A stretch of 8,830 bases of DNA from assembly GCA_002400445.1 (NCBI GenBank), contig DGQO01000136.1:1-8830 (forward strand), written 5' to 3'. This document shows positions 1 through 7,021 of this stretch, in pieces (position 1 is the first letter of the stretch; every line of letters begins with the position of its first letter). Both the position numbers and the translations under genes were made by a program. The notes under the pieces were generated by a model. The model was given only the letters and a program-made list of their open reading frames with translations, did no database searches and was not told the DNA's origin. This DNA comes from Chitinophagaceae bacterium UBA4412 (GTDB lineage Bacteria; Bacteroidota; Bacteroidia; Chitinophagales; Chitinophagaceae).

Positions 1-2541
1 GATGTAGATCCGCTCACGGACGAACTGTACATAACTTCTAACAGCAGCGTATTAGGCAGCACATCCAACTATAATGGCAAAGGATTGTGGAAGCTGAATA
101 AATCCACTGGTTTTGCTACGCTTATAGGCAGTGTGGGGGAGCCTTTTAACACACTGGATGCATTGGCTTTTGCTAACAAAGAATACAAATATCAATGGAG
201 TCCGGCTACCAATTTAAGCAATGCCAACGACGCTAATCCGCAGTTTATAGGTACATCCGGTGGCAGTTTTACATACAGCCTAACCGTTACGGATCTTTGT
301 GGCAATACGGCAACAGACCAGGTAACCATAACGGTGGTTGCTCCTCCTGCTGCTCCTTCTATCAGCCCGGCTAACCCTGTGTTATCTCATAGAAATGCAT
401 TTAGCGAATCATTGACCTACACACAACAAAACGGATTAAATTACACATGGGTGCAGGATGGCATTGAGCAAGCCAATACAACAAATGCCTTCTCTATTTC
501 TTTTGCTAATTCAACTTCATCAAAATTCAGCGTAAGAACTACAAATCCGGTAACCGGCTGTGTAAGTAATACTGATCCCATATCTTTTACTTACGCAACA
601 GGTGTTCTGCAAAATAATAATACCGCACTTACGGTATGCGATAGTTCTTTCTATGATGCTGGCGGTCCATCAGGTTTAACAGGTAATTCTTTTACAAGAG
701 TTTTTACGGCAGCTACGCCCGGTGCTCAAATGAAGCTCAGCTTTTATAATCTTCAACTTGCACAGTTTGCCAGCTTATTGATCTATGATGGCCCCGATGA
801 ATTCTCCCCAAGAATAGAGGCTTTAAGCCCTGCATTTAACGGGAGCACCTTAAGAGAATATACCTCTTCAAATCCGGATGGCGTGTTAACAGTGAGATTT
901 TCAATAGGCAGTTCCTCCTCTTCCGGCTGGCTGGCCGGAATCACCTGCGTGCAGCCTTTGCAGTTTAGAACCATCAGTAATGGCAACTGGATAGCAACCG
1001 GAAACTGGGAAAGCAAACTACCTGCGGATGCAGTATGGAGTCCTGCAATAAGACTCCCCAATAAAGGAGATGAGCAGATAACGGTAAGGCACAACATGAG
1101 CATGAACCAACAACTGCAAATGGATGATATAGTTATTACCGCTACCGGCAAAATTTTCATGAGTGGAACGGGCTCCTTTTACTTATATAAAGTAAAGCCT
1201 GCTACAGAATTAACTGTAGAAGCCGGCGGCACTTTAGAAGTGGTTGGCGACGCCAGCTTGTTTGGTAGTGGAAACATAGAGTTGCGTGGCAATTTAAAAA
1301 ACGAGGCAGCCATCACCGTAAATCAGCTCATCGTAAACGGTACCACGCCACAACTTATTACCAACACGAGCGGCTTCGAAAGTTCAATTACCAGATTGGT
1401 AATGAACAATCCTGCAGGCCTCACCGTAACGGGTATGCACAAAGTAAATAGTTTAACATTGACGAACGGCCTCATCAACACTACTGCCAACAACACCCTT
1501 TCGTTGAGGTACGAGGCAGAAGGCAATGACAACTCGTATGTAAATGGTGTGTTACAATTTGAAGGCACATCCGGAATGACCAGTACGATTCCGATTGGGA
1601 AGAATGGTGCTTACCGCCCTATTATATTATCGGCCAACAGTGCCAATGGAGAAGGCGCTGCCTTACTGCAAGCCGAAGTAATGATGGGGGCACCGGGTGT
1701 GAGAACATTCCCTGCAGGCATAAATAATGTGTCTAACATCAGGTACTATAAAGTTTCTATGATTGAAAATGCCGTAAACCTGCGAGATTTCAGGATCACG
1801 CTTCCTTACGGAACAGATGATGGCGTAACGGATCATACCATTCTTAAAATTGCTAAGGATAATGGTGCAGGTGCCTGGCTTAATCTTGGCGGAAATAATG
1901 CTACCGGCGCAGCACCGGGAACTATTGAAAGTGATTTGTTTAATAGCTTCAGTGATTTTGTGCTGGCAAATGTAACGGCGGGACCACTCCCCGTAACACT
2001 GGTGAGCTTTAGCGGCAGACTTCAAAATAATAAAGCCTTCCTTTCCTGGACCGCAGAAAATGAAATAAATTTTGCCCGTTACGAAATTGAAAGAAGTAAT
2101 GACGGAACCAATTTTTCTTCTATTGGATCGGTAGCTGCCAGGCAATCTGCACAAAGTGTTTCTTATCCTTTTACAGATGATCAATTACCTGCAAGCAACA
2201 TCATTTACTATCGTTTAAAAATGATTGACCTTGACGGGCAATATCGCTACAGTAATATTATTCAGATAAGAAAAGATGCAATTGTACAAAGCCGGATTAT
2301 TTCACTGGCGCCTAATCCCTTTAGAAACAAACTGACCATGCAATACGAAAGCAGCAGAAAGGAAAAAGTTGCTGCTGCCGTTTACAACAGCCAGGGACAA
2401 TTGATAAAACAATTATCTTTTATTGTTACCGAAGGCTTAAACCAATTGTATTTTGATGGAAGTGGGTTGGCATCAGGTGTTTACCTGCTGCAACTCAAAA
2501 CAAATGAACAGGTGATCAGTCAGAAGATCATCAAAGAATAA
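1..2541 (+). CDS. Multidomain secreted/surface protein with T9SS C-terminal sorting domain (5' partial)
   Basis: The frame is open from the first base, so the window begins inside the gene. No real start is visible; the codon at 85 that could be read as a start is an internal TTG (Leu). Numbering the 846 visible residues from position 1, I see: a repeat tail of beta-propeller style (WKLNKSTGFATLIGSVG, about 30-46); a PKD-like domain (about 60-113); an Ig-like segment ending in NPVTGCVSNTDP (about 116-195); a CUB-like domain with LLIYDGPDEFSPRI (about 210-318); a G/N-rich beta-helix-like stretch opening with SNGNWIATGNWE (about 326-560); an FN3-like segment with FARYEIERSNDGTNF and YYRLKMIDLDG (about 665-756); and a type A T9SS sorting domain with LAPNPF and GLASGVYLLQL (about 767-846). 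The protein is inferred to be exported through T9SS and either anchored on the cell surface or released. Ligand and function are unknown; adhesion or glycan binding fits the domain mix. It is followed by a hairpin and a convergent gene. Confidence 0.9.
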   Translation, partial: DVDPLTDELYITSNSSVLGSTSNYNGKGLWKLNKSTGFATLIGSVGEPFNTLDALAFANKEYKYQWSPATNLSNANDANPQFIGTSGGSFTYSLTVTDLCGNTATDQVTITVVAPPAAPSISPANPVLSHRNAFSESLTYTQQNGLNYTWVQDGIEQANTTNAFSISFANSTSSKFSVRTTNPVTGCVSNTDPISFTYATGVLQNNNTALTVCDSSFYDAGGPSGLTGNSFTRVFTAATPGAQMKLSFYNLQLAQFASLLIYDGPDEFSPRIEALSPAFNGSTLREYTSSNPDGVLTVRFSIGSSSSSGWLAGITCVQPLQFRTISNGNWIATGNWESKLPADAVWSPAIRLPNKGDEQITVRHNMSMNQQLQMDDIVITATGKIFMSGTGSFYLYKVKPATELTVEAGGTLEVVGDASLFGSGNIELRGNLKNEAAITVNQLIVNGTTPQLITNTSGFESSITRLVMNNPAGLTVTGMHKVNSLTLTNGLINTTANNTLSLRYEAEGNDNSYVNGVLQFEGTSGMTSTIPIGKNGAYRPIILSANSANGEGAALLQAEVMMGAPGVRTFPAGINNVSNIRYYKVSMIENAVNLRDFRITLPYGTDDGVTDHTILKIAKDNGAGAWLNLGGNNATGAAPGTIESDLFNSFSDFVLANVTAGPLPVTLVSFSGRLQNNKAFLSWTAENEINFARYEIERSNDGTNFSSIGSVAARQSAQSVSYPFTDDQLPASNIIYYRLKMIDLDGQYRYSNIIQIRKDAIVQSRIISLAPNPFRNKLTMQYESSRKEKVAAAVYNSQGQLIKQLSFIVTEGLNQLYFDGSGLASGVYLLQLKTNEQVISQKIIKE

Positions 2542-2556
2542 GCAGTACACGTCTTC

Positions 2557-2590
2557 ATAAGTGCCGGCTCCTGCCTGGGCCGGCATTTAT
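2557..2590. terminator. Bidirectional hairpin terminator between convergent genes
   Basis: Two 12-base arms, ATAAGTGCCGGC (2557-2568) and GCCGGCATTTAT (2579-2590), pair with a single G-T wobble around a 10-base loop. The hairpin begins 15 bases after the stop of the T9SS protein. On the opposite strand it touches the stop codon of the phosphatase gene at 2590-2592. The GC core flanked by A/T on both sides and the convergent setting fit a shared rho-independent terminator. The downstream T-run is short in both directions, so termination strength is uncertain. Confidence 0.7.
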
Positions 2591-3678
2591 TATTTCCTGA
2601 ACAAGTCATTGATGGCAGGTGCTATGAGGTGGTTGGCTTTATAATGATAACCCATGATTTTTGCAATAGTTTGCGCCAGTTGCATTTGAAATAATTGTTG
2701 CTCTTTTTTAATCTCTCCTTCTACTTTTATAGAAGGACCGATGGCGCCTAAAAATATTTCACTGGCCCCCGGAATACCTGATCCATGATCGGTCCATTGA
2801 TTTTTATGAAGATCTCCACGCCCATGATCTGTTGTAAAGAGTAAAGTAGTTTTGCCAGCATACTGTGGGTCCGATTGTAGCCACATCCAGATATCCTTTA
2901 TCCATTCATCTACCTGCCGGCCTGCATTGAGGTAATTTTTATATTGCCCCGCATGCGCCCACTCATCCGTTTCACCATAAGAAATGTACAGAACCCTGGG
3001 CTTGTGAATTTTTAAATACTCCATGGCTGCATAATGGGTAAATACATCAAGGCACTCCGCATCTCCCCATGGTTTGTAACTATTGTTGCGCATTTCATTG
3101 ATCAGCTTTTCTCTTGCAGTGGGATTACTGCCGCCGCAATTATCAAAAGCATTTACCACAGGAATGCCACTTCTTTGCTCATTTAATATTCTATCAAATG
3201 CATCCCAGGCACCAAAGGCGGCCACTTTGCCTTTTAAAGCAGGTTGATTGTTTAAAAATTCCAATACAGTCACATGAGGATTGGGTTTGTATTCATTACT
3301 GTTTACCAATGTATCCGGGTAACCCGTCATGATTTCGTTATAGCCGGGGTAGCTAAACCAGTAGCGATTGGCCACATCCACTTTGTTACCCCCGCTGCGG
3401 TTGCCATAGATAACGCCTTGTTCTTTTATCATCGTCCAAAAGAAGGGCATTATTTTTTTTCTCCTTTCTTCTTCCGTTGCTGCCCAAAAGTTTTGATAGA
3501 TATAGGCGCTATCTCCCTGGTTAAATCGCTTGTTATTGGCGATGGCAGTATCCATCCCTTTAAAAAGATCCTGCCAGCGAAAACCATCTGTTGTAATCAC
3601 AATGATATTCTGAGAAGTGGTTTGTGCACTGGCAAAGGCAACAGCAAAAAATAACATCATACAGAAAAAAAGTTTCAT
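2590..3678 (-). CDS. Exported alkaline phosphatase superfamily phosphatase/phosphodiesterase
   Basis: This 362-residue protein has a signal peptide (hydrophobic residues 3-16, likely cleavage after AFASA before Gln19) and a complete two-metal site of the alkaline phosphatase/NPP superfamily. Visible ligands are Asp31 (ITTDGFRWQDLF), a Ser109 nucleophile candidate (FSYPGYNEIMTG), Asp238 and His242 (TDEWAHAG, a DxxxH motif), Asp284-His285 (TTDHGRGD) and His298 (WTDHG). The spacing matches the phosphodiesterase-type layout, in which one metal is held by Asp/His/His and the other by Asp/nucleophile/Asp/His. It should hydrolyse phosphomonoesters or phosphodiesters outside the cytoplasm, as a periplasmic protein or a lipid-free secreted one, because no lipobox Cys is present. 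Substrate is not decidable from sequence. Homologues are often labelled phosphoglyceromutase or sulfatase; sulfatase is unlikely because there is no CxPxR motif. The gene lies 81 bases downstream of the GH92 gene on the same strand with no terminator-like hairpin between, so one transcript is likely. Confidence 0.88.
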   Translation of the reverse strand: MKLFFCMMLFFAVAFASAQTTSQNIIVITTDGFRWQDLFKGMDTAIANNKRFNQGDSAYIYQNFWAATEEERRKKIMPFFWTMIKEQGVIYGNRSGGNKVDVANRYWFSYPGYNEIMTGYPDTLVNSNEYKPNPHVTVLEFLNNQPALKGKVAAFGAWDAFDRILNEQRSGIPVVNAFDNCGGSNPTAREKLINEMRNNSYKPWGDAECLDVFTHYAAMEYLKIHKPRVLYISYGETDEWAHAGQYKNYLNAGRQVDEWIKDIWMWLQSDPQYAGKTTLLFTTDHGRGDLHKNQWTDHGSGIPGASEIFLGAIGPSIKVEGEIKKEQQLFQMQLAQTIAKIMGYHYKANHLIAPAINDLFRK

Positions 3679-3759
3679 CGTTTAGATTTTATTTTGATGA
3701 ATATAATTTACCAGTTTTTCAGAAAGGGATAATGTAAAAAGCGACCTCCACTCCCTCTA

Positions 3760-6693
3760 TTATTTTGCAATGACTTCGTCAATAAAAATATGGCTGGGCT
3801 CTCCTGCACTCTCATGCCAGGCAGGTAACCTACCGCCATTCTTCGCCCTTACCCTAAGATACCTTGTGGTTACATTTACAGCACCTCCCATATCTTTTAC
3901 CGTGGGGTCGGTATTTTCTTTTGGCGAGTCATCTGTAGCAGTAAGCAATGGCGTAAAAGTCTTTCCGTCTTCACTCGTTTCAAATATTACGCTGGAGGGG
4001 TAGATAATCCAGGGGCTCACATCCTGTAGCACATGCACCGCAACATAACTTAATTTTTTAGGCCTTTTAAAATCAATCAAGGCATAAAAATCTTTACCAA
4101 AATAACTCTGCCATTCACCGGTACGCCAGTTTGCCGTGCCGATTACGCCATCAATGAGCGCTTCGCTGCCACCAGCAGTGTACATGGGATGTACCGAAGA
4201 GAAAACCTCTATGCTGCGATCATCAGGAATTTTGAAGAAGGGTTGCAGTACGGTTTTGCTTTTTACAGTAGAAACCTGCGCATAAGCCTGCAGCGTAGCT
4301 GCGGAGCTGATGTAAAAAGGTGCCGTGTATTTACGGAATACGCCCGTGGTATCTGTTTTGGTTTTCAAACTATAATAGATCGTTGCTTTCGGATCCACAT
4401 TTTTAATTTGCACTTTGATTTTATCTGCAATCCTGTTGGTTGCAATATCTATAAATGGCACGGGTACAAAGGGAGCATCTTTTATAGCTGATGCTGGAAT
4501 ATCCTGTTCCTTCACCCCAAAGTTTTTATTAGGTGCAGGGCCCAGGTTAAACTCCAGTACACCACCGGCATCAATCATATCCTGGGTAATAAATGATTTC
4601 GTGTAAGCTTTACCGTTCCAGAGCAATGATTGCACATAAAAGTTTTTATCAGAACGGTTTTTTGCTTTCACAGTGAAGGTGCGCCCACTCTCTAACCTCA
4701 TGCTGGCCTTATCAAAGGCTGGTGTGCCAATAGCATACATATTTGTAGCGGGTGTTACCGGGTAAAAGCCCATTGCACTAAAAAGAAACCAGGCGCTCAT
4801 TTGCCCACAATCTTCATTGCCAATAAGACCATCAGGATCGTTTTTATAAAACTCCTTGCACACCTGGTGCACCAGTTCCTGCGTGCGCCATGGCTGGTTC
4901 GCATAGTTAAATAAGTATGCCATATGATGGCTGGGTTCATTGCCTTGTGCATATTGACCAATGAGACCCGTTACATCAGATTGATCTCTCCCAGTGAGTA
5001 CAGATGGAATCGTGAACATTTCGTTTAGTTTTTTGGCAAACTGAGGCTTGCCTCCATGGAGGCGAATGAGGCCACTAATGTCTTGCGGTGCCGCAAAACT
5101 GTAGTGCCAGGAATTACCTTCCGTAAAAAAATTATTTACCTCACGGGCATCAAACGGACTGTAAAAAGCCGCTTGTACTTTGCCTCGGATATTGCCGGAA
5201 GTTGGATCGTAGAGATTTTTATAATACTGCGCCCTGTCTATATATTCTTTGTAAGCGATCCCGTTTTTTTGTGCCCTGGCAAATTGTGCGATGCACCAAT
5301 CATCGTAAGCATATTCCACGGTTTTAGATGCGCTCTCATGGTCTTTATCATTGCTTACAAATCCATACTGGCGGTAAGCATCAAGCCCAAAGCGATTGCT
5401 CTCCGCATAACTGCGCATGGCTTCCAGCGCCAGATTCGAATCAAAATTTCTAACGCCTTTAAACCAGGCATCTGTTATTACCGGCACCGAATGATACCCA
5501 ATCATACAGAACGTTTCATTGGCACTCAGTTCCCATACCGGTAGCATTCCGCCCTGCTGGTATTGTGCAAGAAAAGTATTTACCCAATCCCCGGTACGTT
5601 TTTTATCAATGATGCTCATTAAAGGATGAAATGCACGATAAGTATCCCATAAAGAAAACACGGTATAATTGGTAAATCCTTTGGCCTGGTGTACTTTTTT
5701 ATCCGTTCCCAGGTATTCGCCATTCACATCTGTGTACACGTTGGGGCTTAGGCTTGCATGATACAGGGCTGTATAAAATACTGTTTGTTCATTGTCTGTA
5801 CCACCTTGCACCGTTATTTTAGAAAGGGTTTCATCCCAGGCTTTCTCTGCATTTGCTTTTACAGTTTCAAACTCCCAACCGCCGATCTCCGCATCCAGGT
5901 TAGCCTTGGCGTTTTCTGTACTTACCCCGGAAATACCTGTTTTGCATTGAAGCATAGCATCCGCATCGAGCGCAAAAGAAAGAGCAGCTTTTAGGTTTCT
6001 GCCTTCTGCTTTTTGTACTCCTGCCCTGGCAGAATCATTTATCGCCATCAAAAAATTTGTAATGGGCTTATCAAATTTGATATAGAAATACAATACCTGG
6101 TTTTGCGCCCAGGAGCGGCTGCGGCGCATGCCTTTTATTTCATAGGCGTTTACCATTTCCAGCGAAGATGCCAGCACCAGGTCTCGGTGCAGGAGATCTA
6201 TAAGTACTTTCCCCTCTGTTGTTTTGCCCGGGAAATGATAGCGCTGTATGCCACTGCGTATGGCTGTAGTAAGTTCTGCTTTTATCTGGTGCTTATCCAG
6301 TAGCACAGCATAATAGCCCGGATGTGCCTCCTCGTTTTTATGGGAAAATGCTGAAGCATATTTACTGTTTTTCCATTGTACCTCACCGGTAAAGGGCATC
6401 AGTAGCACATCGCAATAATCTGCAATACCAGTACCGCTAAGGTGTGTGTGAGAGAAACCATAGATGAGGGAATCAGAATAGTGATATCCACTGCAGCCAT
6501 CCCAGCCTTCCAGTCTTGTATCCGGGCTAAGTTGCATCATGCCAAAAGGCACACTTGCCCCGGGGTAAGTATGACCATGACCACCGGTACCAATAAAGGG
6601 ATTTACTTTTTTGTGCAAAGGCACTGTTTGTGCTGCGGCAGCCACAACATTTAGTAGAGCAATGAGGCAAATGAGCGATCGTCTTAAAAGCAT
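3760..6693 (-). CDS. GH92 family exo-alpha-mannosidase with C-terminal accessory modules
   Basis: This 977-residue protein starts with a signal peptide (about residues 1-21, ending AAAAQ). The mature part opens with VNPFIGTGGHGHTYPGASVP, a hallmark of glycoside hydrolase family 92. Further family motifs are SGYHYSDSLIYGFSHTHLSG (68-87), FTEGNSWHYSF (523-533), with Glu525 at the position expected for the catalytic acid, QGNEPSHHMAYLFNY (583-597) and GNEDCGQMSAWF (625-636), whose acidic pair Glu627/Asp628 lies in the region assigned to the catalytic base. GH92 enzymes are calcium-dependent inverting exo-alpha-mannosidases acting on alpha-1,2, -1,3, -1,4 or -1,6 mannosides or mannose-phosphate caps; linkage cannot be read here. 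After the catalytic part (to about 730) come a chitobiase/hexosaminidase C-terminal-like beta-sandwich (about 745-821, with ATIYYSL and LQAYA) and an F5/8 type C (discoidin)-like module (about 826-975), probably glycan-binding. No lipobox and no T9SS tail, so periplasmic localisation is the simplest reading. It heads a likely operon with the phosphatase. Confidence 0.95.
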   Translation of the reverse strand: MLLRRSLICLIALLNVVAAAAQTVPLHKKVNPFIGTGGHGHTYPGASVPFGMMQLSPDTRLEGWDGCSGYHYSDSLIYGFSHTHLSGTGIADYCDVLLMPFTGEVQWKNSKYASAFSHKNEEAHPGYYAVLLDKHQIKAELTTAIRSGIQRYHFPGKTTEGKVLIDLLHRDLVLASSLEMVNAYEIKGMRRSRSWAQNQVLYFYIKFDKPITNFLMAINDSARAGVQKAEGRNLKAALSFALDADAMLQCKTGISGVSTENAKANLDAEIGGWEFETVKANAEKAWDETLSKITVQGGTDNEQTVFYTALYHASLSPNVYTDVNGEYLGTDKKVHQAKGFTNYTVFSLWDTYRAFHPLMSIIDKKRTGDWVNTFLAQYQQGGMLPVWELSANETFCMIGYHSVPVITDAWFKGVRNFDSNLALEAMRSYAESNRFGLDAYRQYGFVSNDKDHESASKTVEYAYDDWCIAQFARAQKNGIAYKEYIDRAQYYKNLYDPTSGNIRGKVQAAFYSPFDAREVNNFFTEGNSWHYSFAAPQDISGLIRLHGGKPQFAKKLNEMFTIPSVLTGRDQSDVTGLIGQYAQGNEPSHHMAYLFNYANQPWRTQELVHQVCKEFYKNDPDGLIGNEDCGQMSAWFLFSAMGFYPVTPATNMYAIGTPAFDKASMRLESGRTFTVKAKNRSDKNFYVQSLLWNGKAYTKSFITQDMIDAGGVLEFNLGPAPNKNFGVKEQDIPASAIKDAPFVPVPFIDIATNRIADKIKVQIKNVDPKATIYYSLKTKTDTTGVFRKYTAPFYISSAATLQAYAQVSTVKSKTVLQPFFKIPDDRSIEVFSSVHPMYTAGGSEALIDGVIGTANWRTGEWQSYFGKDFYALIDFKRPKKLSYVAVHVLQDVSPWIIYPSSVIFETSEDGKTFTPLLTATDDSPKENTDPTVKDMGGAVNVTTRYLRVRAKNGGRLPAWHESAGEPSHIFIDEVIAK

Positions 6694-6766
6694 TTTTTTA
6701 GAGTATAAGCGTAAAAAAAGAGGTTTAAAAAGAGGAATGATAATGAAGACTTCTAAATTGCATTAC

Positions 6767-6799
6767 CAAATTAAACTGCAAGCTACCCTAAAGAATCAA
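6767..6799 (-). promoter_or_regulatory. Weak candidate Bacteroidota-type promoter for the GH92-phosphatase operon
   Basis: Read on the minus strand, TTAATTTG (6774-6767) differs from the Bacteroidota -7 consensus TAnnTTTG at one defined position. A TTG (6799-6797) lies 22 bases upstream as a possible -33 element, slightly wide compared with the usual spacing of about 19-21. Transcription would start near 6760 and give a leader of about 65 bases before the GH92 start. The region is AT-rich, so chance matches are easy; this is a candidate only. Confidence 0.25.
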
Positions 6800-6802
6800 T
6801 TC

Positions 6803-7021
6803 ATGCAAAACCTTACCAATTACTTGCTTTTTCGCATAGCTGCACTGCTATTGCATGGTTTCGCCAATTTCATTGTAGTTTCCGTTTTTATGGGCTATGA
6901 TGTAACGGGAAGTTGGTTTCGTTTTTTCGCCTTTATCCTGGCTTGCACCATGCTGGGCATCCTGTTTTTCATGCACGTTTTTTCTTTCATCCGTTTTATA
7001 AAAAAATCTTCAGGGCTATGA
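6803..7021 (+). CDS. Small two-helix inner-membrane protein, coupled to SPFH gene
   Basis: I do not recognise a named family. Starting at the ATG at 6803 the product has 72 residues with two strongly hydrophobic segments, roughly residues 7-29 (LLFRIAALLLHGFANFIVVSV) and 37-66 (the WFRFFAFILACTMLGILFF region), then a short basic tail (RFIKKSSGL). The likely topology is a hairpin with both ends in the cytoplasm. Its TGA stop overlaps the ATG of the SPFH gene in ATGA at 7018-7021, which argues that this short frame is real and that the two are translated together. The start is uncertain: in-frame ATGs at 6737 and 6743 would add 22 or 20 residues, and the one at 6743 has AGAGG seven bases upstream. 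I prefer 6803 because the preceding stretch is AT-rich and charged without clear coding character, and divergent promoters must fit there. A helper or assembly partner of the SPFH protein is the natural guess. Confidence 0.65.
   Translation: MQNLTNYLLFRIAALLLHGFANFIVVSVFMGYDVTGSWFRFFAFILACTMLGILFFMHVFSFIRFIKKSSGL
7018..7021 (+). other. ATGA stop/start overlap (translational coupling)
   Basis: The last base of the sense part of the small membrane protein gene and its TGA stop share sequence with the ATG of the SPFH gene. Such four-base overlaps usually indicate one transcript and re-initiation by the same ribosome. The overlap also fixes the SPFH start, which would otherwise be ambiguous with an in-frame TTG at 6913. 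Confidence 0.85.

Noticed and set aside
85..87. Apparent start of the T9SS protein at 85
   Set aside because: The codon is TTG and the frame stays open to base 1 with coherent protein sequence upstream, so the gene is truncated by the window edge.
1663..2184. 173-codon open frame on the minus strand inside the T9SS protein gene
   Set aside because: Antisense to a clearly coding region; Cys/Ile/Arg-rich composition without any domain pattern.
3679..3759. Separate promoter for the phosphatase gene
   Set aside because: TATATTCA is a partial -7 match but has no properly spaced -33 element; co-transcription with GH92 is simpler.
5056..5544. 162-codon plus-strand open frame inside the GH92 gene
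   Set aside because: It overlaps conserved GH92 motifs on the opposite strand and has no family resemblance of its own.
6758..6791. Plus-strand promoter for the small membrane protein gene (TTG at 6758, TACCCTAA at 6784)
   Set aside because: The -7 element matches only half of the defined positions of TAnnTTTG.
6913..6915. Upstream TTG start for the SPFH gene
   Set aside because: It would overlap the preceding gene by over 100 bases; the ATG in the ATGA overlap at 7018 gives a clean membrane N-terminus.
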